DNA of 64,000 nt from Opitutaceae bacterium TAV5 (GCA_000242935.3 CP007053.1:5131001-5195000), one strand, 5' to 3'; positions 8,685 through 16,648 are shown, numbered from the stretch's first letter. A program made the numbers and translations. The notes: a model not told the origin generated them from the letters alone.

Positions 8685-9770
8685 ATGAAAACCACCGACG
8701 CCCTCTCCACCTCTCCCGCCTGCCTCGCCCTCGCCACCAATTCCGCCGACGGCTTCATCCCCCTTGCCGGTTACGGTCGCCACCCCAACAAGGCCGGCCT
8801 GCAAGTCCTCGACATCGAGGCCGCCGTCCTCATGCAGGCCGCGCACGACACCGCCCGCGCCCGCCGGGGCGAGGAAGCGGCCTCCATCCCGATCTACAAA
8901 GGCCACCCCGACAGCCCCTCGCTTGCCCAGACCCCCGGCCACGACGACACCACCCGCTACGGCCGCATCCTCGAACTCGACGCCCGCGAGGAGGCCCTGT
9001 TCGGCAAAGTCGCCTGGAACGCCGGCTACGACCCGAAGACGGAGGCGAAAAAACTCTTCGTCTCCCCCGGCTGGGCGTATCGGCAAAACGACGACGGCAC
9101 CATCACCCCCGTCAAACTCCTCTCCCTCGGTCTCGTCCCCAACCCCAACATCGCCGATGCCCCCGCCGTCAACGTCGCCGACGGATCGGCAGAAAAAACC
9201 TCTTCGGGCAATTCCGCCCACACCGACACCATGAAAAAAGAACTCGTGATCGCTCTTCTCAACGCCCTCGGCCTCACCACGGCCGCGGACGCCACCGACG
9301 AGCAACTCAACACCGCCCTCGGCTCCGCCGCGGGCAAGGCGAAGGAGCTTTCCGACGCCAACACCGCGGGCGAGGCCGACAGGGCCAAGGCCGCTGCCGA
9401 TCTCGCTGCCGTCAACAGCGCCGTCGAGACCGCCAAAGCCGCCACGGCCGCCGAACGCGCCGCCCACATCAACACGATCCTCACCCGCGCCATCGCCGAC
9501 GGCCTCATCACCGTCGCCGAGCGCGGCGCCTGGAACACAAAGCTCGCCGTGGCCGCGGACCTGCAAGCCGCCTACGGTGAACTCGCGGCCAAGGAGCCCT
9601 CGATCAAGACGCAGAGCCAGCTCCCCGGCCAGGCCGCCTTCAACGCCGCCCAGCGCGAGGACACCGCCAAGGCCGAGCGTATCCGCGCCAAGGCTCACGA
9701 GCTTCAGGCCTCCAACCCGTCCCTCCACTGGTCCACCGCCTGGGAGCAAGCCTCCAAATCCGTCACCTGA
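8685..9770 (+). CDS. Prohead protease with C-terminal scaffold, Mu gpI-like
   Basis: A 361-residue protein. The first 180 residues contain IPIYKGHPD, GRILELDAREEALFGKVAW and SPGWAYRQ, which fit the Mu I-type capsid maturation protease. The last 180 residues are Ala- and Glu-rich helices typical of a scaffold. A second in-frame start at 9231 (MKKELVIALLNALG) lies exactly at the junction. In Mu the scaffold Z is made from such a nested start within the protease gene. The scaffold shapes the prohead and is then cut up by the protease. Confidence 0.85.
   Translation: MKTTDALSTSPACLALATNSADGFIPLAGYGRHPNKAGLQVLDIEAAVLMQAAHDTARARRGEEAASIPIYKGHPDSPSLAQTPGHDDTTRYGRILELDAREEALFGKVAWNAGYDPKTEAKKLFVSPGWAYRQNDDGTITPVKLLSLGLVPNPNIADAPAVNVADGSAEKTSSGNSAHTDTMKKELVIALLNALGLTTAADATDEQLNTALGSAAGKAKELSDANTAGEADRAKAAADLAAVNSAVETAKAATAAERAAHINTILTRAIADGLITVAERGAWNTKLAVAADLQAAYGELAAKEPSIKTQSQLPGQAAFNAAQREDTAKAERIRAKAHELQASNPSLHWSTAWEQASKSVT
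9231..9770 (+). CDS. Nested scaffold protein (internal start within the protease gene)
   Basis: The in-frame ATG at 9231 would give a 179-residue, almost wholly helical protein that equals the C-terminal half of the protease gene. The start lies after a flexible Asn/Ser/Thr-rich linker. Mu I/Z has the same arrangement. No strong ribosome binding site is visible before 9231, so independent translation is an inference. Confidence 0.5.
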   Translation: MKKELVIALLNALGLTTAADATDEQLNTALGSAAGKAKELSDANTAGEADRAKAAADLAAVNSAVETAKAATAAERAAHINTILTRAIADGLITVAERGAWNTKLAVAADLQAAYGELAAKEPSIKTQSQLPGQAAFNAAQREDTAKAERIRAKAHELQASNPSLHWSTAWEQASKSVT

Positions 9771-9793
9771 ACCGGAAAACGTAACCGGTTCCC

Positions 9794-9828
9794 AACTACA
9801 AACTGCCAACTACAAACTTCAAATTCCA
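9794..9828. repeat. Degenerate 7-bp tandem array
   Basis: Five consecutive heptamers in exact register, with AACTACA twice, AACTGCC, AACTTCA and AATTCCA. They fill the spacer before the decoration gene (ATG 9836). This is one member of a family seen elsewhere in the window. Confidence 0.8.
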
Positions 9829-9835
9829 GACCGTC

Positions 9836-10249
9836 ATGAATCCTGACCAATCCAACACCAAATACGGCCCCCTGCCGTTCGTCGCCACCGCGGCCATCGC
9901 CCGCACCCGGCTCGTCAAGCTCGTCAACAACGCCGGCAATCCCGCCGTTTCTCCCCTCGCCGCCCTCACCGACATCCCGGCCTTCTATACCAACGAAGCC
10001 GTCGACAACGCAGGCGGCATCGTGGACGTCAACCCGCTCGATCCCCAGCGCAACCACCGCCTCTGGCTCACCGGCGCCGCCAATCCCGGCGACGTCCTCG
10101 TCTCCGACGGCGCCGGTGGCGTCAAGGTCCTGCCCGCCGCGGCCGGCACCTACGTCCGCATCGGCATCGCCGAGGAAACCGGCGTCGACGGCCAGATCAT
10201 CCTCCTCCGCCCCCACCTCACCGGCCTCCTCCAGACCGTGGCCGCCTGA
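9836..10249 (+). CDS. Probable head decoration protein
   Basis: A 137-residue, beta-rich protein with many Gly, Ala, Val and Asn residues. It lies between the protease/scaffold gene and the major capsid gene, the usual place for a capsid-stabilising decoration protein (Mu gp35 or DUF2190-type position). Segments such as GDVLVSDGAGGVKVLPAAAGTY suggest a compact beta barrel. No specific family motif was recognised. Confidence 0.6.
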   Translation: MNPDQSNTKYGPLPFVATAAIARTRLVKLVNNAGNPAVSPLAALTDIPAFYTNEAVDNAGGIVDVNPLDPQRNHRLWLTGAANPGDVLVSDGAGGVKVLPAAAGTYVRIGIAEETGVDGQIILLRPHLTGLLQTVAA

Positions 10250-10316
10250 TCCGGAGCCCGTCCTCCTGCCGTATCCAATTATCCATTCACAACCTGATTT
10301 TTAACTCTTCATCAAA

Positions 10317-11270
10317 ATGCCTTCACGCCTCTCTACCATCGTCTCCAAGAGCACGATCCAGGAATACGCCCAGGGCGCCGCGCAATCCGCCGCCGCCCCT
10401 GTCGCCGACTTCCTCGCCCCGACCGTCGAGGTCGCCAAACCCATCGCCTACTACAAGGTGTATGACGACAAGCGCCGCTTCCGCGTTCCCAACACCCGCC
10501 GCGCCATCAACGGTCGCGCCGTCGAAATCGGCTGGGAAGCCACCGACGCCCAATACAACTGCTCGCCTCACGCCCTCGACGTGCCGGTCGACATCATCGA
10601 GACCGACGACGAGAACACGATGGAGAACAGCCTCCGCGAGGCCGCCGATCTCGGCGCCGCCGTCGGCTCCCTCTCCCATGAGAAGGAGACCATCGACACC
10701 GCCCTGCAACTCCTCACGCCCGGCCTCGCCAACCTCGATTTCGCGGCCGATGCCGACGTGATCGACCAGATCGACGAGCGCATCATCCAGGTCATCAAGG
10801 CCGCCCGCTACGGCTCGCTCCTCGGCGTCCGCATGCTCTTCGGTCCGACCTTCTTCCGCCGCCTCAAGAACCACAAGAGCGTCAAGGGCCGCTTCCTCGG
10901 CGCCGGCAGCAAGAAGGAAGCCGTCAACCCCACCATCGACGACCTCCTCTCGCTCTTCATCGCCAAGCCCGAGATCAAGCTCTCGATGATGGTGGCCGAT
11001 GAAGCCCCCGAGGGCAAACCCGCCGACGTGGACTTCCTCCTGGACGAATCGCTGATCGTCTTCGCGGCCAGTTCACACCCCACGCGCCATGATCCGTCCT
11101 TCATGAAAACCTTCCGTCTGCGCGGACGGTGGATGAAGCCCGGCACCTACGCCCGCGACGACGGTCGCGTCGAGGTCGCCAAGCTCGACTGGTCGCACGA
11201 CGTGAAGATCACCAACACCCTCGCCGCCCAGCTCCTCAAGATCGAGCAGCCCGCGCCCGCCCAGGGCTAA
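10317..11270 (+). CDS. Major capsid protein
   Basis: A 317-residue protein following the protease and decoration genes. An N-terminal helical arm (STIQEYAQGAAQSAAAP) is followed by mixed alpha/beta sequence with DDKRRFRVPNTRRAINGRA and LLGVRMLFGPTFFRRLKNH. This length and layout fit an HK97-fold shell protein of the Mu-like T type. A strong hairpin follows directly after the stop, as expected for a highly expressed gene. It would form the icosahedral head. Confidence 0.85.
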   Translation: MPSRLSTIVSKSTIQEYAQGAAQSAAAPVADFLAPTVEVAKPIAYYKVYDDKRRFRVPNTRRAINGRAVEIGWEATDAQYNCSPHALDVPVDIIETDDENTMENSLREAADLGAAVGSLSHEKETIDTALQLLTPGLANLDFAADADVIDQIDERIIQVIKAARYGSLLGVRMLFGPTFFRRLKNHKSVKGRFLGAGSKKEAVNPTIDDLLSLFIAKPEIKLSMMVADEAPEGKPADVDFLLDESLIVFAASSHPTRHDPSFMKTFRLRGRWMKPGTYARDDGRVEVAKLDWSHDVKITNTLAAQLLKIEQPAPAQG

Positions 11271-11278
11271 ACCTCATT

Positions 11279-11309
11279 GGCCTCATGGGGCCTTCCGCCC
11301 CATGAGGCC
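11279..11309 (+). terminator. Perfect 13-bp hairpin after the capsid gene
   Basis: GGCCTCATGGGGC (11279-11291) pairs fully with 11297-11309 around a CTTCC loop. No T-run follows. It could be an mRNA-stabilising or processing hairpin or a partial terminator that sets capsid mRNA apart from the rest of the operon. Confidence 0.6.
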
Positions 11310-11326
11310 CATCCCCCGTCAACCAC

Positions 11327-11782
11327 ATGTCCTGGAGAACAATCACCGAAGACGATCTGCGCACCGTGCTCACCGGCACGGAAATCGACAGCGTGCGCAC
11401 CGTGGCCCTGGAAGACGGCGCCGGCGATCCCGTGCCCGGCACCCTCGCCAACGTCGTGCAGACCGTCCGCGGCTACATCGCGGGCTGTTCGCGCAACACC
11501 CTCGGCCCCGCCGGCACGCTGCCCGAGCAACTCGTCGGCGACGCGATGGTCATCGCCCGTCACCGGCTCCTCACCCGCTTCCCCGAGGTCGGCCTCCTCA
11601 GCGACGGCCGCGTCAACGAATACAACCAGGCCATGACGGCCATGCGCGACGTGGCCGCCTGCCGCATCTCCGTGGAGGCCCCGCCCGTGGCCGGCCCGGA
11701 AAAAATGCCCGCCGGCGCCGGCGCGATCCTCGTCAGCCACACCCCCCTCAACTTCACCCGCGACAAGACCTCGCTCCTCTGA
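11327..11782 (+). CDS. Head-tail connector, DUF1320/Mu gp36-like
   Basis: A 151-residue helical protein right after the capsid gene. The start (SWRTITEDDLRTVLTGTEI) and the middle (EQLVGDAMVIARHRLLTRFP) resemble the gp36 family of Mu-like phages, which sits between capsid and tail genes and likely closes the head or joins the tail. The family call is by position and partial resemblance. Confidence 0.65.
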   Translation: MSWRTITEDDLRTVLTGTEIDSVRTVALEDGAGDPVPGTLANVVQTVRGYIAGCSRNTLGPAGTLPEQLVGDAMVIARHRLLTRFPEVGLLSDGRVNEYNQAMTAMRDVAACRISVEAPPVAGPEKMPAGAGAILVSHTPLNFTRDKTSLL

Positions 11783-11784
11783 CC

Positions 11785-12278
11785 ATGCAAAAACTTCGCA
11801 ACTCACCACCCACGCCGCCGGCCTCATCGACGCCATCCCGCTCCTCGCCGGCAAGGGCATCACCGCGATCTGCGAATCCAGAGGCAACATCGTCTCGATG
11901 GTCAAACAGGCGGTGGGGAAACTCGGCCTCGCCGTGATCGTGCTCACCCCGGACGCCGAGCCCCTCACCGCCTCCATCGACACCACCATCCGCATCCGCC
12001 CCCGGATCGTCGTCGAAGTCGTGGAAAACGGCGGCATGAACAAAACCGGCCTCGCCGCCCTCGATGTCGTGGCGGAACTGCTCCCCGTCCTGCACCGGGC
12101 GCCCAACGGATTTCAACCCGCCGGCCAGCCCCGCCGCCCCGGCCTCCACGAGATCACCCTCGACCCGAAAGTGCCCTACGAACTGGTCCCCGACGACATG
12201 CTCGTCGTCTACCACGTCAACACCTCCACCGAGATCACGCTCTCCCGGAGCCCCGCGGCTCCCGATCCCGCTCCGTAA
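11785..12278 (+). CDS. Gp37/DUF1834-like tail-joining protein, frameshifted just after the start
   Basis: The only start codon near the expected place is ATG 11785, two bases after the upstream stop, but its frame quickly gives a Pro/Ser/Arg-rich shadow sequence. The coding-quality frame is open from about 11784 and continues to the stop at 12278, with ATG only at 11898. A single -1 shift at the A5 run (11789-11793) would join them, giving MQKTSQLTTHAAGLIDAIP and about 164 residues in all. The C-terminal part has paired beta strands (RIRPRIVVEVVEN). In Mu-like phages the gene after gp36 is gp37. The cause may be a mutation, a sequencing error or real slippage. Confidence 0.6.
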
Positions 12279-12330
12279 CAAATTTCCCGATACGTCGGGA
12301 TTCACGCCAACCGCCAACACACACACTGCC

Positions 12331-13155
12331 ATGCCGCTCAATCCTGAAACGCTCCATCACACGACTGCCGACCTCGTCGGCACCGTCCAGCTCCTGTTTT
12401 CCGCCGGAGCCACCACCCGCGCCCAGGCGCTCGCCCGAGGCTACCTCGACATGGGCTGCTTCAACGGCGCCGAGTTCAAGGCCGAAGTCGCCAAGACCGA
12501 AGTGATAAAATCCTACCGGGGCCGGTCCTTCCTCGCCCGCAACATCCCCGGCATCATGAAGCACGGCTACGATCTCGCCACGAACGAGTTTTCCGACGCC
12601 CGCAAGATCCGCTTCGCCCTCCTCGGCGAGGACACCGATCCCTTCACCCAGCTTGCGCTCCCTGCCACCGAGGTCGATCCGCTCGTCTTCAGCGTCCAGG
12701 CGCCGGCCATTCACAACCTCTGGTATCCCGTCACCCGCACCACCGGCGGCGTCACCCGGCAAATCCGCGAGATCGAGGCGCTGACCTTCCCCGACCTGGT
12801 CGAAGGCGTCGACTTCATCGTGGACCCCAAGCTCGGCCTCGTGCGCTTCATCAACGCCGCTGCCCTGCCGGTCGCCGAGATCGCGCCCACCGTCACCGCC
12901 CCCGCCATCACCGGCGCCGATCACCCCCTCGGTCTGAAAGCGGTCAAGCCGCTCACGCGGGGCTCCTACAGCGGCTATGCGCGCTTCCTGATCTGGGACG
13001 GCAACGAGCAACAGCCCCTCGTCATGGATCATCAGGATTTCTCCTGCGAACTGTCCCTCTCCGGCCCGCCCACCATCTCCCGCGACTCCCTCAGCGAGCT
13101 CAAGATCCTCGTCACCATCACCCACGACCAGGGCCTCGTTTATTACAGGGACTGA
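12331..13155 (+). CDS. Probable major tail tube protein
   Basis: A 274-residue beta-rich protein. The layout is an N-terminal region with GATTRAQALARGYLDMG, a central TRQIREIEALTFPDLVEG, and a C-terminal segment ending in two strands. It lies between head-joining genes and the tail chaperone and has the size of a siphophage tail tube subunit. No tail sheath gene is present, which fits a non-contractile tail. The family is not firmly recognised. Confidence 0.6.
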   Translation: MPLNPETLHHTTADLVGTVQLLFSAGATTRAQALARGYLDMGCFNGAEFKAEVAKTEVIKSYRGRSFLARNIPGIMKHGYDLATNEFSDARKIRFALLGEDTDPFTQLALPATEVDPLVFSVQAPAIHNLWYPVTRTTGGVTRQIREIEALTFPDLVEGVDFIVDPKLGLVRFINAAALPVAEIAPTVTAPAITGADHPLGLKAVKPLTRGSYSGYARFLIWDGNEQQPLVMDHQDFSCELSLSGPPTISRDSLSELKILVTITHDQGLVYYRD

Positions 13156-13163
13156 CCGGAGGA

Positions 13164-13191
13164 CCAGAGGCCGGAAACCAGAGGCCGGAAA
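13164..13191. repeat. Degenerate 7-bp tandem array
   Basis: Four heptamers in register, CCAGAGG and CCGGAAA alternating twice, directly before the ATG at 13198. The complement of these units resembles the array at 13793-13848, which lies on the other side of the intervening gene. Confidence 0.8.
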
Positions 13192-13197
13192 AACACC

Positions 13198-13757
13198 ATG
13201 CAAATCTCACCCGATACTCTCCAGCCCGTGCCGCCCGGCACCGCGCCCGCGCTCGGCGCGGCCTCCGGCACGATTGTCATCTACGGCGTGGCGGCCGTCG
13301 AGCTGCGGCTCTACAAGCCCGGCGCGGCCGAGCCGCTCGTCACGCTCGATGCGTGGACGCCCACCCCGGCCACCGGCGCCTACACCGCCACGCTCACCCT
13401 GGAGCAGGCCGACGCGATCCTCGCTGCCGGCCCCACGCTCCACGCCAGCGTCAACGGAGGCCCGCCCTTCCAAGTCAAAACTCCGGGAGTGCCACCGGCC
13501 CCTCTAACCCAGGCTCCGGCGGCAGCAACCCCGGCCCCGGAGCCGGCTACTACACCAAAGACCAGGTCGACCAGCTCATCACCGACATCGTCGCCCCGGC
13601 CGGAGGCACCTACGCCCTCACCGGCCCCGGCGGCCTCCGCGCCGTCCACGTCCGCCGCGCCGACGGCAAACTCATCCCCGTCGTCGGAGCCGGCACCGAT
13701 GACGCCCCCGCCATCGCCGCCGCTGCGCCCGTCACGGAAGCGCAACCCGAAGCATAA
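13198..13757 (+). CDS. Tail-fibre-like protein carrying an apparent -1 frameshift
   Basis: From ATG 13198 the frame has strong GC-rich third positions up to about 13480: a beta-rich domain with LRLYKPGAAEPLVTLDAW. Beyond that the same frame becomes a Pro/Ser/Thr shadow. The frame one base back takes over with almost only C or G at third positions, giving a Gly/Ser/Pro linker, then YYTKDQVDQLITDI and the stop at 13757. The change falls at the A4 run 13477-13480. The joined product is about 187 residues. YTKDQVDQL-type segments are typical of phage fibre proteins. Confidence 0.65.
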
Positions 13758-13769
13758 GCCAGCCACGTC

Positions 13770-14624
13770 ATGAGAAAAACACTACTGAAACACTCTGCCT
13801 TCTGGCTTCTGGCCTCTGTCTTCTGGCTTCCGTCCTCTGCCCTGGCCCAGGCGGTCCCCGCCGCGCAAACGACCGCCGTCATGGTCAACGACGCCGGCGT
13901 CGTCGTCTGGCCGCCCAACTTCGCCGGCGCCAACCTCACGCCCGCCCTCGCCGGCAAGCTCGACAAGGTGACGGGCTCCGGCAGTGAGCGCGCCTACACG
14001 GTAAATCTTGTCGGGAGCCAGGCGATGCTCATCATCTCGACAAGCGCCACGACGGGCAACCTCGTCAAGCGGTCCACGGAGGGGCATATCCTGTTGCCGG
14101 CCACCGCGCCGACCAATTCCATCCATGCGGCCAGCAAGGGCTACGTCGATGCCCGCACCCCGCAGCCGGCCTTCATGGTCTGCACGATCCAGCTCAACAC
14201 CGCGCCCGGCGATGCTTACACGGATTTCGAGTTCAAGATCACCATCTCGAATTTCGGCGAACACACGCCGTTTACGGACCTGTATCTCTACTATCACAGC
14301 CCGGACCCCGGCCGCACCGTCGTCACCGGACAGGTTGGCCCCGTGCCCTCCGTCTGGTTCGTGGATAGCCAATACACCGACCCGCGCCGGCTCCGGAAGC
14401 AGAGCGCCACGCAGTCCATCTGGACCATGCGGACAAACAGCAACTCGCGCATCGCCTCCGTCATGATCGCCGTCCCGGTCGACAGCGTCATCCGCCCGGA
14501 CAACGCCGCGCTCGTCGTGGAGTACCTGCGCTTCACGCCCACCGATCACGAGCGCGATGCCGGCGGACGCTCCGTCTGGCGCATGGTCGAGCCGTCCTGG
14601 CGCACCGTCATGCCCACCCCGTAA
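13770..14624 (+). CDS. Secreted fibre-like prophage protein
   Basis: A 284-residue protein with a signal peptide: MRKTLLKH, a hydrophobic core rich in Trp, Phe and Leu, and a cut likely after ALA near residue 26. The mature part is beta-rich and has PTNSIHAASKGYVDARTP, a motif seen in phage tail fibre proteins. A signal peptide is unusual for a virion protein, so it could instead be an exported accessory protein. The core of the signal peptide is encoded by a 7-bp repeat array. It overlaps the 0-frame end of the upstream gene. Confidence 0.65.
   Translation: MRKTLLKHSAFWLLASVFWLPSSALAQAVPAAQTTAVMVNDAGVVVWPPNFAGANLTPALAGKLDKVTGSGSERAYTVNLVGSQAMLIISTSATTGNLVKRSTEGHILLPATAPTNSIHAASKGYVDARTPQPAFMVCTIQLNTAPGDAYTDFEFKITISNFGEHTPFTDLYLYYHSPDPGRTVVTGQVGPVPSVWFVDSQYTDPRRLRKQSATQSIWTMRTNSNSRIASVMIAVPVDSVIRPDNAALVVEYLRFTPTDHERDAGGRSVWRMVEPSWRTVMPTP
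13793..13848 (+). repeat. 7-bp tandem array inside a signal-peptide coding region
   Basis: Seven heptamers in exact register (units such as CTCTGCC, TTCTGGC three times, CTCTGTC, TTCCGTC) and an eighth weak unit. They encode about residues 9-26 of the secreted protein. Because 7 is not a multiple of 3, the repeat is read in all three phases, giving repeated Phe-Trp-Leu and Ala-Ser blocks. Confidence 0.85.
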
Positions 14625-14633
14625 TCGCCCGCG

Positions 14634-14921
14634 ATGACACCCGACACCATGCTCACCTGCGCCAGCCTGCGCGATGCCCTGAAGACCCTCGCCCGATGCC
14701 CGGAGATCGAGCGCATCCGCGCCGAAAACCGGGTGCTGCGACGCACCCTCGATAACTGGATGGGCGGCTCGCCGGAGGGCCGCCTCGATCATGCCGTGGA
14801 CGTAGTCTGCGCCCTGATCGTCGTGGAGACAGCCAACGAAATCCTCTCTGCCACGCCACCGCCGGCTGACACGGGCACGCCCCGCGACAACACCCCCGGC
14901 GACGACGCCATCATCTCCTGA
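14634..14921 (+). CDS. Hypothetical prophage protein
   Basis: A 95-residue soluble, mostly helical protein with a charged central helix (EIERIRAENRVLRRTLDNWM) that may form a short coiled coil, then a hydrophobic helix and an acidic, Pro-rich tail. It lies 9 bases after the secreted gene in the accessory island. No family is recognised. Confidence 0.55.
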   Translation: MTPDTMLTCASLRDALKTLARCPEIERIRAENRVLRRTLDNWMGGSPEGRLDHAVDVVCALIVVETANEILSATPPPADTGTPRDNTPGDDAIIS

Positions 14922-14977
14922 CTTTCCCGTCTCCCGGCGGGCAATCCGGGTATCCAAACCAACACCACATAAATACC

Positions 14978-15709
14978 ATGAAAAAAATCATGATCATCAT
15001 CCCGGCTCTCGTCTTTGGCGCGAGCCTCGCCATCGCCGCCGAGCTTTCGGACTTCGCGCAATCCATTGCCGACCTCCAGGCCTCACGTGTCGAAGTGAAC
15101 AGGCTGCCGACCAAGACCCGCGCCGACCGGCTTGCCCGCCAGGCCGCGATCGACGCCTGGGACGCCGCCAATGCCGCCACCGTCGAAGCCGCCATCCCGC
15201 AAATCGACGCCCTCATCGCCGAGCGCCCCAACCTCGGCGGCTTCGTCATCTGGTATCATCTGGGCCAGAAAAACAAGGACGCCACTGCCGCCAAAATCGC
15301 GTGGCAGCAAAACCCGGAAGACAGGGCGCTCGCGGCCAAATTGCTGGCCGTCTCCTCGCACGCGCACAACTACATCCGTCGCTATGCCACCGCCGCCGAA
15401 ATCGCGGCTCTCCCCGGCTCATCCGGCGTAAGCTTCGCCACTGCCGTCGTCGGACGCGCCGCCGAACTCGGCCAGCCCGAACTGGTGACGGACTACTACA
15501 CGCGCTGTCTCGCCAAAGGTCTCATCACTACCGGCTACAACGCATGGTTTGACCAAAAGCTGATCGACCTCGCCGCCGCCGGCAAGGAAGCGGAGGGAGT
15601 CCGGCTCGCCCGCGTCGAAGCCCTCGCGGTCAACAAGCTCAAGACGACTCCCGCGCAGGAGGCCCGCCTGGTCAAACTCCGCGCCGCCGGCAAACTCTCG
15701 GGCGAATAA
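14978..15709 (+). CDS. Secreted hypothetical protein (prophage accessory)
   Basis: A 243-residue protein with a clear signal peptide (MKKIMIIIPALVFGASLAIAA). The mature part is helical, with many Ala, Leu and charged residues, and may form TPR-like helix pairs. Its start follows four heptamer-sized steps from a GTATCCA at 14950. Exported non-virion proteins in a tail operon often prove to be lysogenic accessory genes. That role is inferred. Confidence 0.6.
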   Translation: MKKIMIIIPALVFGASLAIAAELSDFAQSIADLQASRVEVNRLPTKTRADRLARQAAIDAWDAANAATVEAAIPQIDALIAERPNLGGFVIWYHLGQKNKDATAAKIAWQQNPEDRALAAKLLAVSSHAHNYIRRYATAAEIAALPGSSGVSFATAVVGRAAELGQPELVTDYYTRCLAKGLITTGYNAWFDQKLIDLAAAGKEAEGVRLARVEALAVNKLKTTPAQEARLVKLRAAGKLSGE

Positions 15710-15737
15710 CCGCCGCCCTGCACCTGCACCGCCACCG

Positions 15738-15763
15738 GGGGGCGGCGCTCACCCGCCGCCCCC
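15738..15763 (+). other. Perfect 10-bp GC hairpin
   Basis: GGGGGCGGCG (15738-15747) pairs with 15754-15763 around a 6-base loop in the 81-base spacer before the next gene. There is no T-run. It may attenuate or stabilise the mRNA. Confidence 0.55.
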
Positions 15764-15790
15764 TCCACCACAGACCCGCACCCGCCCACC

Positions 15791-16372
15791 ATGAGCAAGA
15801 CCACCACCGCCCTCGCCACCGCCGCCCTGGCCGCAGCCGGCATCGGAGGCTACATCGCCACCGACGCCCTCCTGGACGATCATCCCGCGCCCGTGTCCCT
15901 TGTCGCCGTCGCCGACGCACCTGCACCGGCCGGAAAGGAGACCTCCATCTTCGATGACATCGACAGGAAGCTCGACCCCTTCCGCCACATCGACGCCATC
16001 GTCAAGCCTCCGCCCCCGCCCATCCCGGCCAAGGTGCTGGAGAAAGCCATTGCCGCGACCATCCCCGACCAGATCATGGCCGAGGCAATCGCCAGGGCCA
16101 TGATCGCCCGCGAAGCGCTGGTCGGCAAAAGCATCGCCGGCATCAACAGCCTTGTGCCGCTCATCCCCGAGGCCGCGCCCGGCCTCCCCGTGATCGAGCA
16201 GGCGCAACGCCTCTACACCATTCTCAAGCGCGCCGGCCTGCGCACCATCCCCTACTACGCCTCCGGCTCCCCCGCCTGGGTGCGCTGGCGGCAACTCCTC
16301 GCCGATCCCCTCGCCACGGACGCCGACTGGATCGCCTTCTACCAGTCTCTCTCCACCGCCGCCCTCGCCTGA
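15791..16372 (+). CDS. Hypothetical prophage protein with an N-terminal membrane helix
   Basis: A 193-residue protein with an N-terminal hydrophobic segment (LATAALAAAGIGGYIATDALL) that may be a membrane anchor, a Pro-rich linker (KPPPPPIPAK) and a helical C-terminal half. It belongs to the accessory island between tail tube and tail chaperone. No family is recognised. The linker and anchor suggest a cell-envelope location. Confidence 0.55.
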   Translation: MSKTTTALATAALAAAGIGGYIATDALLDDHPAPVSLVAVADAPAPAGKETSIFDDIDRKLDPFRHIDAIVKPPPPPIPAKVLEKAIAATIPDQIMAEAIARAMIAREALVGKSIAGINSLVPLIPEAAPGLPVIEQAQRLYTILKRAGLRTIPYYASGSPAWVRWRQLLADPLATDADWIAFYQSLSTAALA

Positions 16373-16383
16373 TCACCCAACCC

Positions 16384-16533
16384 ATGAGCGCCGAATCACC
16401 GCCCGATCGCATAATGACCATGACCCGCGAGGATCTCGAAGCCTACGCCCGCGCCCTGCGCAACGAGGTCGAGGTGCTCACCGCCCGGATCGCCTCCCTG
16501 GAGGAGTGGGCTCCCCCTTTGCCGAAGCGCTAG
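16384..16533 (+). CDS. Small helical prophage protein (49 residues)
   Basis: A short open frame with ATG 16384 and TAG 16531, 11 bases after the previous stop. The middle (REDLEAYARALRNEVEVLTARIASLEEW) reads as a coiled-coil helix. It ends just before a terminator-like hairpin. Codon use is like the neighbouring phage genes. Function unknown. Confidence 0.5.
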   Translation: MSAESPPDRIMTMTREDLEAYARALRNEVEVLTARIASLEEWAPPLPKR

Positions 16534-16543
16534 TCGTTCATGC

Positions 16544-16590
16544 GGGGGAGGGCGCGCTATCGGCACGCCTGTGAATCGCCCTCCCCCTTT
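16544..16590 (+). terminator. Probable terminator ending the accessory island
   Basis: GGGGGAGGGCG (16544-16554) pairs fully with 16577-16587 and is followed by TTT. The loop is 22 bases. It separates the accessory genes from the tail chaperone gene. Confidence 0.6.
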
Positions 16591-16601
16591 CTCCGCCGCC
16601 T

Positions 16602-16643
16602 GTATCCAATTCTTAATTATTAATTCTTAACCCTTAATTTTTC
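16602..16643. repeat. Degenerate AT-rich 7-bp array
   Basis: Six units in register starting with GTATCCA, then ATTCTTA, ATTATTA, ATTCTTA, ACCCTTA and ATTTTTC, just before the tail chaperone start. Almost the same units occur in the spacer between nuoD and nuoI (42913-43038). Confidence 0.8.
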
Positions 16644-16648
16644 CTCCC

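Noticed and set aside
10271-10312. Spacer before the capsid gene as a heptamer array
   Set aside because: It begins with GTATCCA and ATTATCC, but later units are too different to call with confidence.
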